A stretch of 64,000 bases of DNA from Raffaelea ambrosiae (GCA_002778195.1 PCDI01000001.1:4427869-4491868), one strand, 5' to 3'. Shown: positions 11,079 through 23,221, numbered from the stretch's first letter. Notes: generated from the sequence alone by a model not told the origin. A program made the numbers and translations.

Positions 11079-11380
11079 GTCTTGTTTTTGTCGGCTGTAC
11101 TGTTTATCTTGGTGAATATCAAGATTCGTTTACCGTTCTCTTTTTTGGTCCTACTCTGTTCTCCTGTCAGGCAGATTGATGCACCCCTATCCCGCCTATT
11201 CTAACAATTGTAAATTCATACACAACCGCCATGCTCAGATGTCTCATATTCTATTCCGCGACTTTTGCCTTACCACTCTGCTCTCAGAGCCCAGCCAACT
11301 ACAAGAAGCAATTGATCCAGACACTCAAAAAAAAGAAAGAAAGAACAAAAAACCCTATGCTAGCTTTTCTCATACATGAT
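11079..11380. other. convergent 3' spacer
   Basis: Short AT-rich gap between the broken protease-like gene (plus) and the Ysc84-type gene (minus). No supported feature. Confidence 0.5.
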
Positions 11381-12967
11381 TCATGCCCACTTGTTGTCGT
11401 CCAGCGCAATCTCCTTAAACTCAGACTCCGGCGTCTCTGCCTTGGCCTCGAGTCTGGACTCCGAGGTGGCAAAGGAGCTCCTCGGAGGCAAGGCCGGTGG
11501 CGGACCACGGGCTGCGGTGCCCGCGGACGTATGGTGGTGGCTTTCGTCGTCGTGGCTCTCCTTTGCGTCTTCGAACGAGTCCGCCCGCTCCCCGTCGACG
11601 GCACCGACGTGGTTTTGCTCCTGGTACATGGGCGGCGCCACCTCGAATGCCGAAGCAGCCTCTCTGCCGCCGTCGTCCACCTCTGTGATCACCACTTTTT
11701 TCGTCTGGGTGGACGCATCCGCGTACGCGTATATTCTCGAGAGCCGGCTGGCGCCGACACCCGCTGACTCTGTACTCCGCCGGTAGTAATGGCTGTACAC
11801 GGGACTGCGCGGGCTGGGATGGAACTCGAACTGCTGGCTAGACGGCCGCGAACGGGTAGATGCATTTTGCACCTCCATCACCTCCAAGCCTTGTTTCTCC
11901 AGGGCGTGGACGCCGTAGGGGTCGGGGTCTTCGGGGTCGGGCACGCCAAAGAGGGGCGCCGCGCTTACGCCGGTGCCTGGGGCGTCGACGTTGACATCGC
12001 CCGGCGCGGGCTGTCCCTCGAGCTCGTCCATGAGCTCCTCGTCCACGTCGGTCCGGCCCTCGGCCGCCTTGATGGTCTCCATCAGCATCCGGGTGCCTTG
12101 GGGCACTTTCTTGACCTTGCCCGCCAGGATGTCGGTGACGGTGATCTTTTCTTGCTCATAGAACCGCGCGTTCTCGTCGGTGCGCTCGATGACGACGGTG
12201 CCGTCGACCTGCACGCCGGCGTAGAAGCCGCGCGACTTGAGATACGTAAAGATGGGCCGGTTGGCCTGTTTCCAGCGGCCGTCGTTTTCGAGCACGCCGC
12301 CGGCGCCCACGGGTCCGGCCACGGCGCTGATTTCGCCGCCCAGCGTGGCGCGGATCTTGGTGAACGCCTGCAGGGCCTTGGGGTTGTTGATCACCAGGAC
12401 GCAGTCGTAGATGTCAATGCCGACGAGGAAGCCCAGGCCGGCGGTGTGCAGCATGATGCCCGACGGCGGGGACCAGCTGCCGTCTTCCTTGCGGGCAACC
12501 AGGATGCCGGACCCGCCGGCGCCGGACACCCACAGACCGGTGCGCATGGTGGTGAAAATGGCCAGGCCGACGGCGTTCTTGATGACGCGTTCGGGGATCT
12601 TTTTGATGACGCGCTGTTTCTGCTTGGGGCCGTCGGCGTTCTCGGTCTCGATCTCGGTGTAGAAGCCGTCCTCTAGCTTGTTGTTAGCCAACCCAGACAA
12701 AAGTTGGTCCTTTCATGCCGGGCCGCACCCACTGCAAAAGGACCGCAGGATGCGCGCGGCCTTGTCGCTCTCCTTGTCCAGCGTCGTGGGCCAGAAGGCC
12801 TCGCTGCCGATGCGGTTGGACAGCCGGTTGACCGGGGCGCCGAGCTTGTCGGCCCAGCCCCAGACCTTGTCGAAGCCCTTCTTGCCGTGGGCGAGGCCCT
12901 TCTTGCCCGTCGTCTTGGTCGTGTCCCACGACGGCAGACGGGCCGACACTTTCTGCATGGCCGCCAT
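11381..12967 (-). CDS. Ysc84/Lsb3-type actin-patch protein (SYLF domain)
   Basis: Two exons, 12967-12733 and 12672-11381, give 508 residues. The 60-nt intron (donor GTGGGT, acceptor CTAG) joins AARILRSFC to KDGFYTEIE, the conserved junction of the family. The N-terminal 280 residues form the SYLF/Ysc84 domain, with IPERVIKNAVGLAIFTTM, GLWVSGAGGSG and GEISAVAGPVG. Yeast relatives bind F-actin and phosphoinositides at endocytic patches. The C-terminal 230 residues are disordered, acidic and Ser/Pro-rich. No SH3 domain follows, unlike yeast Lsb3/Ysc84. A CTTACAG acceptor just 5' of the ATG suggests an intron in the 5' leader. Confidence 0.88.
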
Positions 12968-13751
12968 GGTCTCCAGGCTGTAAGCAGGGACGAGAAAGAA
13001 GGAAGGATGAGAGCAACGGCTCTGGGAACGAACACAACCAGAACTGGATGCGTGAGAAAAAGCACGTCCTGGAAAGCAAATAAATGCATCCAAAAGCGCA
13101 AACACGACAGATGACGTCGCTGTTCCTGGAGGGGAGAGGAGGCGGCCCTTTAGTAATGGCACTACGCGGCGTCCTCCCTTGTGTGGCGCTGTTTTCCGGT
13201 CCTTCCGAACCACCGCCTGGAGGCGACCGCGTGGTGTCAGTGGCGCCGCCGAGGCTGCCGTTCCTGCATCGATTGCGGCGGGATGGACTGTTTGCATTGG
13301 CCAATGGAATCCGCTGAATCGCTGATTTCGCTGAATCCGGACTTCACAAAATTTGCCGGTTTGTGGACGGAGCTTTTTTTTTTTTCTTTCTTCCTCAGGA
13401 CAGCGACTCACTGGGAACGGCTGTTGCAAATCACTTCCTTTGGTGTCCTAGATTGAATTTGGAGAGTAACCGAAACCAGATTCACGAACTGCCTATACGA
13501 GCTGCCCAATAGCTGAACTCGTCGGCCAGACTCAGCCACTGCTTCCCCACAAACGGGTTACTTTCATTATTGCCACAAAGACGGCATTCTGGTGCAGCAC
13601 CGCGTGTATGGATACTGGGACTCGCTTCTCAACAAAAACAATTAGGATTTCATTCGCAGCAGACAATATCATGAACGGCTAGGCGTTTCGATAGGGGGAG
13701 TACAACATCCACGATGTATCTGGCGATACACAGCCGCATCACATTGACCTT
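12968..13751. other. promoter region of the Ysc84-type gene
   Basis: Contains the likely leader intron acceptor near 12980 and T-rich runs around 13374-13390. It also holds the 3' flank of the monooxygenase gene. No gene is supported. Confidence 0.45.
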
Positions 13752-15813
13752 TTATATCTGGCCCAGTACTAGCTTCGATAGGCTGTCGCAAGCTCTCTTC
13801 AGCTCTTCCTGGCTGGAGCAGGCCGCAAAGACGAATCGATCCGGGCGCAAAACAATGTACGGCTTGTATGACGAATCTCTCCGGATCCGCAGCGGATCAT
13901 AGTGCACGGGTTCAGGGCGTCCTTTGCAAAGCTGCTCGTCCGCGGCAAATTCTTCTCCGGTGGCCAGGCGGTACACGACTCCTGCATTTGTCCCGAAGCT
14001 GCCATCCATTGCCGCAGGCGTCTTTGTCGTGCTGAGAATGAAAGTGGCTTCTTCGGCCAACAGGGATCCCTTGGACGTCTCGTTCACTCTGGAGATGGAT
14101 TGTTGGGACGACTGGAGATCCTCTAAAGACTCCAAGAAAACGACCAGCTGGAACAGCCCCTTCTTTTCGGCGGAGAAAATCACGTCGTCTGTGAAATGCA
14201 CCCCAGACGAGGCAACTTCATCTGATCTAGGACCCAGTTCTTTGCAGTATACTTGTGGGAAGTTTCTGCCGCCGCCCAGGTCAGGCAGAAACGCCATGCC
14301 CGTCCCGGCCTGCCATTCATACTTGGTCATGCCCTCGCGGCGGATCCCAAGCTCCAGCCAATGCTTCCAGCTGGGAACGAGCTGCAAAAACCAGAGGTGC
14401 CAGTCTCGCACAAAGATGCTGAACGGATTGGAGTTGGTAACATAGGCCCCGTTCTCAATGGTCGACGCCAGGGACTTGTTCAACTGCTGCTTGCGCTCGG
14501 CATGCCAGCCTTCGAGGAGAGACCGATCATCCGGTGTCTGGTCGGTCCACGACGGCGGCTTTGTGGCTGCGACAAGCCGCCAAGCAAGAGAGCTGGCATC
14601 GCGGAAGCCGGAACTGATCCCCTGGCCGCCGAACGGTGGGAATACGTGGGCGGCATCACCACAGATGATGACCCGTCCGTTCGACCACTTGTTGCAGCTC
14701 CGCGCAGAGAAGTTGAACGGCCGTGAACGCAGAATCTGGATGCAGTCGTCGGGGTACTGAATATCGTCCCCGTTCAGGCCATACCGACTCGACCTGTGCG
14801 TGACGTAGGGGAAGACCACCTCGCGGATCTTGTCCGGTCCCGCCATGACATCGCCGTCTTCGCCAGGCAGAACAACAAACTCAAATCGCCAGAGTCTGTC
14901 CTCGTTCCGCCCAAAGCGACCGCAGACGGCGGGTCGGTGCGGGTTGCAGAGGAACCGGAAGTCGACGGGGAAAAAGGCGTCGTAGACCTGTTCCGGGGTG
15001 TAGCCCACGGACCACAGCGGGAAGTCTGGGTGCGTCTCGGGGGTCGGCAGCGTGAGCTTCCAGTTGAGAGCCACCCACGTTTCTTCGTACGCTGTCTCCG
15101 TCACCCGGCCCATGGTGATGCCTGCTCGCGGCTCGAGATACTGTTTCCTGACAAACCCCGTCTTCCCGTCGGCGCCGACCAGGAACCGTCCACGGACCTG
15201 GTGCGGTTGGCCTGACTGGTCTTGGTATGTCGCGTACACCCAGTCGGCGTCTTCTTGGATGGCCACCAAGGTTGCGCCAAGACGCAGATCCGAATCTGGG
15301 GAACCGTTGACGACAGACCGCAGATTCTTCTCGATGGCCGGCTGCTTGTGGCACATGAACCCGGGATGGCCAGTGCCGCCTTCCGTCTGCGGTGTGTTAG
15401 CCAGAGATTACCTCGTAAGGGGCTATGAAAGAACAGACTGTATTGTAGTCCATCACCATGAATGGCCGAGTATGAAGGTCGTGGTGGACACCACCAACAA
15501 AGGTGAGTGGCATAGCTAACAAAAAGAGCCCATTAGCCCGAGACAATGAACATACACAATGCTTTGTATTCATTGTATTCATAACCCACTAACACATCCC
15601 GATTTCGGTAAACACCTTGTCATAGATGCCACAAGCCTGGAGGTTGCGAATGCCGTCTTCATCGAGCGCAATGCCCCGTGGGTCGACGTTGACTTCGAGA
15701 TCACGCTCAAGGACGACATTGGCAACCTTGTATCGTCCCAGCAGAGCTGACAACATGGCACCTGTTGGGCCACAGCCACATATAATGACGGCGGTTGTTT
15801 CTGGAGACGACAT
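13752..15813 (-). CDS. FAD-dependent aromatic monooxygenase (PHBH fold)
   Basis: Three exons (15813-15594, 15515-15439, 15386-13752) give 643 residues. The introns have donors GTTAGT and GTCTGT, and both junctions keep frame and give IGMSMPLTF and DYNTTEGG. Residues 13-18 (GCGPTG) are the dinucleotide-binding GxGxxG, FLVGADGK is the DG motif, and GDAAHVFPPFGGQG is the FAD-ribityl GD motif. These define the class A flavin monooxygenases (phenol hydroxylase / MhpA-like) that hydroxylate aromatic rings using NAD(P)H and O2. A C-terminal thioredoxin-like tail of about 150 residues is consistent with the phenol-hydroxylase branch. The gene is divergent from a zinc-finger regulator across 704 bp, so co-regulation is plausible. 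Confidence 0.88.
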
Positions 15814-16517
15814 GTTCTTGCGAATGGCTAGTGATTGGTGTTGGTGTTTGATTTTCGGCCCGTGCCCGGTTTCTTTGGTTCTCTTTCGCGCTCGGAGTCG
15901 CCTGTTCGCAGTCACCTTCTTCGCAGGATGGCCTACGAGACTCGACCGACAACACGCAAAGGCTTGTGGGTCGTATTTCAATGACTGGCTAGCCCTTCTT
16001 TCCCCCACAACCCCATACCCCGGATAATCCTAGACAACGGGAAAGACTCGGCAGCCATTCACCAAAAGCGACACCCCACATCCCGTCCCGCAAACACGTC
16101 CCGCAAACAAGTCCCGCCATCAACTTCCCCGCAATGCTCTGCGTCAGGTTGACAAGATCTCTGGCAGCACTTGGACTAGTGAGCCCGTGCCCGGGTCATC
16201 CAGGGTACTTTTGACAATGTGATTGGATGTTGTCCAACGTGTCTGTTTGCCGGCCGTGGATGGATAGTCTTGAGCACTAGACCACGTTCATCGGAAACGA
16301 CATCTACGTTCTATGCGGGGAAAATGACATCCAGCCTCTTTGCGGGGGCGGCACTTCCTGCCCGACGCGAACGAGTGGATTCGGGGCAAGACAAAGGACA
16401 ATACCGGACGGTCCGTGGGCGATGCCTTTTCCATCTGCCCTTCCCAGTCCGCATCGGCCACTGTGGAAAGTGTAAATGCCCTCACTCGCTTCTACATAAC
16501 TACGTTCCTGCGCAACG
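15814..16517. promoter_or_regulatory. bidirectional promoter region between monooxygenase and C2H2 regulator
   Basis: This 704-bp stretch separates the divergent start codons. GTCCCGC-AAACA(A/C) occurs in tandem near 16084-16113 (three GTCCCGC copies). That could be a spaced regulator site, but this is not demonstrated. No coding frame is supported. Confidence 0.4.
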
Positions 16518-18967
16518 ATGGTCCTTGGAGGCATGCCCTATGAAGCGTCGACCCAGGCACCAGAGGCGTCTGGTCTGCCATGGCCCAAGCGAACAAAGCC
16601 CGTCAGACGCTGTCCGCACTGCGGTCAGTGTTTCTCCAAGACGGAGCATCTCGAACGGCACATCCGGTCGCACACAAAGGAACGGCCGTTTCGGTGTGCC
16701 AAGTGCGGACGGTCGTACAGTCGACAGTAAGATGAGATCATGTCCTTCTCTGAAGAAATAAAAAACAAAATAAATAGAGAACGGGGTGGGCCACTGACAG
16801 GCCACCAGGGACTCTCTGCAGCGACATGGTCGAACCCATGCGCTCGATAACCGGGTCAGCAGCCCGGCCTACCTCCAGCAATCTCGACTCTCGCCACCCG
16901 AAGAGACCATATTGGCGGGAAGTCTTGTCAGTGACGGATCAACCACCTCAGCAGACACGAGCAACACACAACAAGCACCTACCGAATCCATCCAAACGAG
17001 CACGCCAGCCGATGGAGGCAATTTCGTGTTTCCATCGAGTATCCTCAATACCCCCTCTGATCTAGGTTTCATGAACATCGGGCTAGGGGCATTCAACGCA
17101 TCGGAGCAGCCGTGGATGATTGGCAACGACTTCGACCTGGATGCCTTGAATTTCTCCTTTTCGTCGGCCAACTTTCAGTGGCTGGCCCCCAGTTTTGGCG
17201 CCTCGTCCGACCAGCACTGTGCACATGAAGACGAGCCGGCGATCGGCCCCGAGACGGTGCAGAACAACTGGTTCACGACGCTCCCCGCCGAAGCAGTCGT
17301 GTCACACACGCCAGTCGACCAGGACGAGGTGGACGACGTGTACCGGGAAGGCCTTTCCAACAGGCTGAAACCACCTCCCAGCAACGATACTCTACCGTCT
17401 GCGGATTTTCTGGTGAGGTTTGGCCACTTGACAAAGCACAAGAAGAAGAAGACGAGGAAGAACACTGGTGGGCTAAAACGAGACAGAATCTCTGCATCAA
17501 GCTGTACTTTTCCAAGTTCAACCACGTTTTCCCCCTCCTCCACGAGGCCTCGTTCCGTCCATCATCGGAAAAGTCGCTGCTCCTCCTCTCTGTCTGCTCT
17601 GTGGGCGCCATATTTGTCGGGACACCCAGCGCAGCAGCACAGGGAAGGAAGATCTTTCTGATGCTCAACAAGGCCATTCTTGTATCGGTAGGCCGTTCCT
17701 CTCTGCCCACGCCGAGGTTTGTTGTGGCTAACTGCTGCATGAGTGGGACAACTACATTCGTCGTGACGGCCAAGAGGTCCTGTCGGTGGTCCAGGCGGCC
17801 ACCATAGGCCAGACTTTCGGCATGCTGTCGGGGTACGCCAGCGACCTGTATCTGACGGAATCGTTCCATGGCACTGTCATTGCGTGGGCACGGCAAGGCG
17901 GCTGCTTCAAGGCGAAGAAGCAGCCGCCGCCATCCACAACAGCCCGCAACAATACAGATCGGGGGCCGCGTGGCCAAGAAGAGGCTTGGCGGTCCTGGGT
18001 CCACAGCGATGAGGCCATGCGCGTCATGCTCGGGCTCCACATCCACGATGCCGAGTTTGCCACGACGTTTCACCACGAGCCATTGCTGCGACACAGGCGC
18101 AAGGATCTCCCGCAGTGCTGCACCGACGAGCTCCTGCACGCACCGGCCATGGCCGAGTGGACATCAAAGGTGGCCTCGGCCGACACAGCCCATGCCTCGC
18201 ACATGCACGAATACGCCGTCCTGGCGGGCATCGTGGCCTCCATCCAGGAGGAGAGAAAGTCCCCGTCTTTCACGAGCCTCATCCACGTCTTCCGCAAGCG
18301 ACTGCTCGACTGGCATGCCGACTACTCTGTCCGTGCGAAGAAGCGGTCCTCCCGTGCCTTCCATGTCAGCCTCATGGTTCTGTGGCATTCTGCGTTTATG
18401 CACCTCTACACCGACTTTGACCTCCTGGAAGAAGCCGTTGGTCGCGACGGCCCCGCTCCTGCAGAGCAGGCCAAAGGCAGAGTGCGAGCCTGGGCGGCTT
18501 CGTCGGAAGCCCGCCGCGCCGGTCTCCATGCCCTGGTTGTTCTCCGGGCCCTGGAGAGCTGGCCCGTCGGCGACGAGCCGGCCATCCATGTGCCCAAGGT
18601 CATCTTCTTTGCCGGCATCATCGTGTACAACTACCTCACGCTCAAGGCGATCCCGGTGATTGGGTCAGACAATACCAGCACCAGCCCCTCCTTGCTCGAC
18701 GAGGACATCAACATGCCAGAGCTCCAGATCTCGGGTTTGTTATCCGGACCTGCGTCTACACCGAGAGGAACAGCGGACAGGGAGAAGCCGCCAGTCGTCG
18801 CCGATCTATTCCCTCTCGAACCGAGTATTCTCGCCGGTGCCATAGATCTGTTGCACGGCATAGGTCGCTGGGGTATCTCACGAAAATTCTCATCCATACT
18901 AGAGGCTCTGCTGGACGACGTGACCCTGGGTCCGCAACGAGCGAGTACCAATATACGCACTGCGTGA
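16518..18967 (+). CDS. C2H2 zinc-finger regulator with fungal transcription-factor domain
   Basis: Four exons (16518-16726, 16809-17412, 17487-17687, 17744-18967) give 745 residues. Two tandem C2H2 fingers sit at residues 32-52 (Cys32, Cys35, His48, His52) and 60-80 (Cys60, Cys63, His76, His80). The second is completed only by splicing. A disordered linker follows, then the fungal_trans region beginning LPSADFLNLCIKLYF with FPLLHEASF and the QTFGMLSGYA and FHGTVIAWAR segments. The first intron lies inside finger 2, and the 74-nt second intron removes a Lys-rich readthrough. It is a nuclear DNA-binding regulator. The adjacent divergent FAD monooxygenase is its most likely local target, by inference. 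Confidence 0.87.
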
Positions 18968-19221
18968 ACGTAGATGTTTCTGTGTGTGATAAGAAAGAAG
19001 ACGAAGAGAACCGGCTGAGGAGGAAATCATACAGTTTTATGTAGTCACAAATTAACTAGTTAATGTAAGTCCTTCAACTATGTCTTCCTGTATAACTCAA
19101 TCTCGCGTATACTCTTTATAGAATATGAGCGTGATAAAAATACACTTCTTTACTCTCAATCTCGCTTTTATTTATCTACTTGTTTATTTAATCATAATAT
19201 TGTATACCTCTCCTACCAGTA

Positions 19222-20699
19222 TCAACGAAATATATTTGGCGCTGGCGGTGATGCTACGGGTGCCACGTGCCGCACCCCCGGCTCCACCCCCGGCTGCACC
19301 CCCGGCGAGCCGTACTGCGTCGGCATCTCATGCATGCCCGACGTCGCCGAGTGGCCCGTCAGCTCCTGCGGCACAATGGGTGCCGGTGTGCCGTCCGGCG
19401 CTTCCTGATAGAGGACGCCCGGCTGCGGCAGACCGGGGTGCGCTGCTGCATAGCCAGCGGGCGCCACGACGGACTGTGCCTGGGGAGGCTGGCCCGGCGC
19501 GATGCTGTAGCCCTGCACCACGTACGGCTGTTGCTGCTGCCCAGACTGTGGCTGGCCGGCCACGGGGGGTCTGCTGGGCGAGACGGGGCTCACGGGGTGC
19601 GCTTGTGGCGGCGGCGGCGGCGCCGTAGGTGTGACGGTGGCCGAGGCGCGCATAGACGACTTGCCGTCGAGCTCGTTCCGGCCGCCGGGAACGGCCGCGG
19701 CCGTCATGGGGCTGGCATGGGCGGCGACGTCATCGTTGGCTGCGGCGGGAGGCACAGAGGCCTCCCCGGCCCCTCCACCGCTGGACGGAGGGGCAGCCGC
19801 TGCACTCTGCCTGTTGCGCGAGACGCAGCGGTAGACCAGGAAGAGGACGGCACACAGGAGAACGGCCCCACCCGCGGCGCCCACGGCGATGCCCGCCACG
19901 GCGCCTTTTGACAGGGCGTTGGACGAGGAGGTCGACAAGGCGCTGCCGCCGGAGCGGGAACCGGACGAGCCCGTCGTTTCGGAGGCTGCGGCGCTCGTGC
20001 TTGTCTCTTGGGCGGCGCCCGTGGTGGTGGTGGTGGTGCCGGCGTGTTCGGTCGCGCCGGTGGTGTACGAGAGGGAAGTGAATGCGGTTAAGAAGTACTC
20101 GAGGCAGACGGATTCTAGGGTGCTCCAGGCATCTGGTGTCCGTTAGCAGCTTTCGTCCTTGTGTAGAAACAAGGAAGATGAAAGTGAAAAGAAAAGAAAA
20201 GAAAAGAAAAGAAAAGAAAAAAAAAGAAATGAAAGGGAAAATGAAAATCAACAAGAAAAGACAGAAAAAAAAAGAAAAACTCACAGAACGCCGTCACGTA
20301 ACCACACGCGGTCTCCACACAGGCCGCAGCCGCCGACGAGATGGACCCGGCATTGGTGGACTGGCAGCCGCAGGCCACGTCGGAGACGGTGCAGGGGCTG
20401 TCGCTGAGGATGGCGCTGTCGATGCACGACTTGGCGCACGCGGGCAAACTCACCGTCACCGACGCGGCACGCGCGCGCAGAAGCTCGTCGGGGAGGATGG
20501 GCGCCGCCGTGACGACGGCCTCGCCAGCACCGCCGCCGCCGACCGTGGCCGATGGCGTTTCCCGGGCACGGTGAAGGAGGCTGGCTCCGTCCGGGGCCAA
20601 AGCACCCCGCCTGCCCCGGTAGCGAGGGTCGACGGCCGAGGCAGATACTGGGGGCGCAAGGAGCAGCGCGGCCAGCAGACGATACGTGAGGCGGGCCAT
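19222..20699 (-). CDS. CFEM-domain single-pass membrane protein
   Basis: Two exons, 20699-20285 and 20132-19222, give 441 residues. A signal peptide (about residues 1-21) leads to a CFEM domain with all eight cysteines at 88, 92, 103, 110, 112, 127, 132 and 148; the last is supplied by exon 2. A Ser/Thr-rich stretch follows, then a transmembrane helix (GAVAGIAVGAAGGAVLLCAVL, near 233-260), a basic stop-transfer RNR and a Pro/Gln-rich cytosolic tail. The layout fits a cell-surface protein with an extracellular CFEM, a class linked in fungi to haem or iron capture, wall sensing or host interaction. It is not GPI-anchored. The intron is rich in AAAAG repeats (20170-20280). Confidence 0.85.
20160..20284. 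repeat. intronic purine microsatellite
   Basis: Within the CFEM gene intron, AAAAG units repeat around 20185-20235, with further A/G-rich sequence to 20280. Confidence 0.8.
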
Positions 20700-21384
20700 A
20701 GAGGATGGGCGGCGCAGGCGGCTGGTGCTGCTGGGTGGGCTGGCCGTGAGGAGAATGGAAGAAAGGTCGATGGGCAGAAGAAGACGAGCGGACAAACGAA
20801 AGAACCCAGAAAAAGGAGGAGAGAGAAAAGGAACGGAAAACTTTGGCGACGATGTCCGGATGGTTGCCGTCCTAGTTCACGGCCTATTGCTATGGGCCAC
20901 AGCCATCGTTGCGGGAAACTTGGAGCAGAGAAGGGGAGACAAGGGGGACGAGGGGGGGGCCCATGCGAAGACATGCACCTGGTTGGGCTGGAGGGCCCCT
21001 TCCCCGACTCCCAGTCTGCCTGCGGTCTGTGTTCATGGGAGCAAGGCATTTTCAGCTGTACCCCGGTGCGCGTCCACTGCAACATGATAGGTGCGCAGAG
21101 CGAGGAAGGGAGGGTGTGGTGAGACGGTGGTTGGTCCATGGATCGTAAGCAGGAGGCCAACCTTGCCGTTTTGCGCTTGTGGCGCTGCGATGGAAAACAA
21201 GCCTTGCGGGGGAAGAGCGGGCCCTTTCCGCATGCCGGGCCTGTCCAGCTTTCGTGCGTGTGGAGACCAGCAGCGCATCCCGTAGACGGCGGGCACCTGC
21301 TCTTCTGTCGCCAAGGCTGCCCGGCCGGCGCCGGAAGCCAGACTCGGATGTTGCTTGTTCTTGTTGTGCCCATGCACGTCGTGC
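20700..21384. other. promoter region of the CFEM gene
   Basis: Lies between the CFEM gene start and the stop of the sialidase-type gene, both minus strand. It carries a G-rich run near 20950. No gene seen. Confidence 0.45.
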
Positions 21385-22572
21385 TCATGCGCGCACAAAT
21401 GCTTCCACGTCGTCAATGCACACGTACTTGATGGTCTGCCGAAAGTACGTGTAGGCCACATGGATCTTGTTGCTCGTCGCCCCGTCCACCACAATGCTCG
21501 GATAGCTCAGCTCCCGGTTCATCTTGTCCTTGGAGTTGTTGCTCATGCACCACCCGTCCCCGTCCTCCAGAACCCGGTACTGCCACGTCGCGCCGCCGTC
21601 GCGCGACAGGCCCACGCTCAGCGCCTTCCGCGGCGTGCCCCACACCGCCGTCCGGCCCCCGTACGCGGCCTGGCCCGGCTGGTTCGGCCGCGGGTCGTCG
21701 TCGTGCGGCGTGATGTCGTCGTACAGGCCCAGCCGCCGGGGCATGTCGGGCGTCGCCTGCGCGTCGTTGAAGACGAGCACCACATGGCCGCCGCTGCCGG
21801 GCGGCAGCACCGCCGCGCCGATGCCCGCGTTGGGGTTGGGCAGCGTGGTCGGCACGGGCGGGGCCCAGTGGATGCCGTCCGACGACGTCGACCGGTAGAC
21901 GTGGTCGGCCCACCGGCTCCGGAAGAAGGCGGCATACCCGTCAGTCGCCAAGTGGACAATGTTCATGTGCACGCAGCCGACGCTGTCCGGCACCGCCGTC
22001 TCCGTCCACGTCCGGCCTTGGTCGCGTGTCCACAGGACGGCCGCGACATCGTCGCTGCCGGTCCACCGGTACCCCTCGGGGGTCCGGCAGTACCAGATGG
22101 GCAGCACCCACGTGCCGTCGGCGAGCACGACCACGGGCTGGCGCACAAACGCGCCCTCCTGCGCCGACACGGCGTGGGCGGGCCGGGGCTCGGACCATGT
22201 GTGTCCGTCGTCGGCCGACGTGCGGGCCAGGATGACCGCCTTGTCCTGGTTGCCGGCCGGCTGCGACGTGTGGAACAGCCAGAGCGTGCCCGTCTCGGGG
22301 GCCCGGAAAAGGACAGGGTTCTGCTCGCTGCGCGTGGCGTCTGACGAGACGCGGACGGGGGTGCTCCATTGCGCCGATGCGTCTCGAGGAGGCAGGCGGG
22401 ACAGGTAGATGGAAATGTCGGGGACCCCCTCCTGGGTGCCGCCGAACCAGGCGCACAAGATGGTGCCGTCGGGCAGCTGCAGGAGGTTGGAGGCGTGGCA
22501 CTGCACCGTGGCTGACGGCAGGTTGTCCACGCGCGACACGGCCGACGACGATGATACACGGGGAGAAGCCAT
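21385..22572 (-). CDS. BNR-repeat sialidase-type protein
   Basis: A single exon gives 395 residues. Four Asp-box (SxDxGxTW-like) segments mark a six-bladed propeller of the sialidase superfamily: residues 119-126 (SADDGHTW), 182-189 (TRDQGRTW), 229-236 (STSSDGIHW region) and 323-330 (SRDGGATW). The arginine-bearing strands SEQNPVLFR and GAFVRQPVV fit the BNR_2 family. Members remove sialic or related acidic sugars, or act on other glycans. Activity on true sialic acid cannot be told from sequence. There is no signal peptide at this ATG, so the product is probably intracellular. The longer frame upstream crosses the 185-bp tandem repeat and is not believed. It is divergent from a sugar-porter gene. 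Confidence 0.8.
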   Translation of the reverse strand: MASPRVSSSSAVSRVDNLPSATVQCHASNLLQLPDGTILCAWFGGTQEGVPDISIYLSRLPPRDASAQWSTPVRVSSDATRSEQNPVLFRAPETGTLWLFHTSQPAGNQDKAVILARTSADDGHTWSEPRPAHAVSAQEGAFVRQPVVVLADGTWVLPIWYCRTPEGYRWTGSDDVAAVLWTRDQGRTWTETAVPDSVGCVHMNIVHLATDGYAAFFRSRWADHVYRSTSSDGIHWAPPVPTTLPNPNAGIGAAVLPPGSGGHVVLVFNDAQATPDMPRRLGLYDDITPHDDDPRPNQPGQAAYGGRTAVWGTPRKALSVGLSRDGGATWQYRVLEDGDGWCMSNNSKDKMNRELSYPSIVVDGATSNKIHVAYTYFRQTIKYVCIDDVEAFVRA

Positions 22573-23221
22573 TTGTTCAGGACACCGTGCCAGCCACGTG
22601 CCGATGGAGAGTATGCGGCTACGACTCAACAAGGCACAGGCTAAGATAGACCAAGAGGCTGATAATGATATACCTGCATGGTTCGCCTCTCTGGACGGCC
22701 TTGGCATCGGACTTCTCTCCTGCAAGGATCGGATACATGGCCGTAGGGCCACACACCAGAGCGTTTTCGTTGGCCACGATATCTGCCGCGGAGCGGGGAG
22801 TGGCCCATCTGCAGGCCGGCCCCCTCCTCCGTCTTCCCCATGGGGTAGTCGTTTGGCTCTCCCTCTTTCTCTATTCCCAGCAACAGAAGAATCGGACTTC
22901 TCTCCTGCAGGGACCGGACACAAGGCCGTAGGCCCCTAGCCCAGAGGCCTTTTTGTGAGTCGGCCAATCTGCGGGCCGGCACCCCCACCCCTCTCTCTCT
23001 TCCCCATGGGGTAGTGGTTCGGCTCTCCATACGTCTTCCCAGACATAGAAGAATTTGTGTCTATTTAAATGTTGTCTCCCGCATCGGGCTGGCATGTTCC
23101 CCAGCCAGCTTCCCCGGCATACGTTTTCCTACGTTTTCACTCGTGGCATGCTCCGCATTGGTTGTATACTATCTCGATATCTGCTATCTCGTTCAGTTTG
23201 TAGTCTTGTTGTATTGCCAAA
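22573..23221. promoter_or_regulatory. divergent promoter region of sialidase-type and sugar-porter genes
   Basis: A 649-bp spacer between divergent starts, over half of it made of an imperfect tandem repeat (see 22706-23050). Any regulatory sites in the unit are therefore present twice. Confidence 0.45.
22706..23050. repeat. imperfect tandem repeat, about 185-bp unit, two copies
   Basis: The motif ATCGGACTTCTCTCCTGCA starts at 22706 and again at 22891. Both copies go on through a GGCCGTAGG segment, a CTGC(A/G)GGCCGGC segment, CTTCCCCATGGGGTAGT and (C/G)GGCTCTCC. A partial third copy may precede 22706, since TTCGCCTCTCTGG resembles the unit end. Confidence 0.8.

Noticed and set aside
11789..12676. 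295-codon open frame on the plus strand
   Set aside because: Antisense of the Ysc84-type gene.
22573..22923. 117-codon N-terminal extension of the sialidase-type frame
   Set aside because: It crosses the tandem repeat and has no ATG at its beginning; the ATG at 22572 precedes the conserved region directly.
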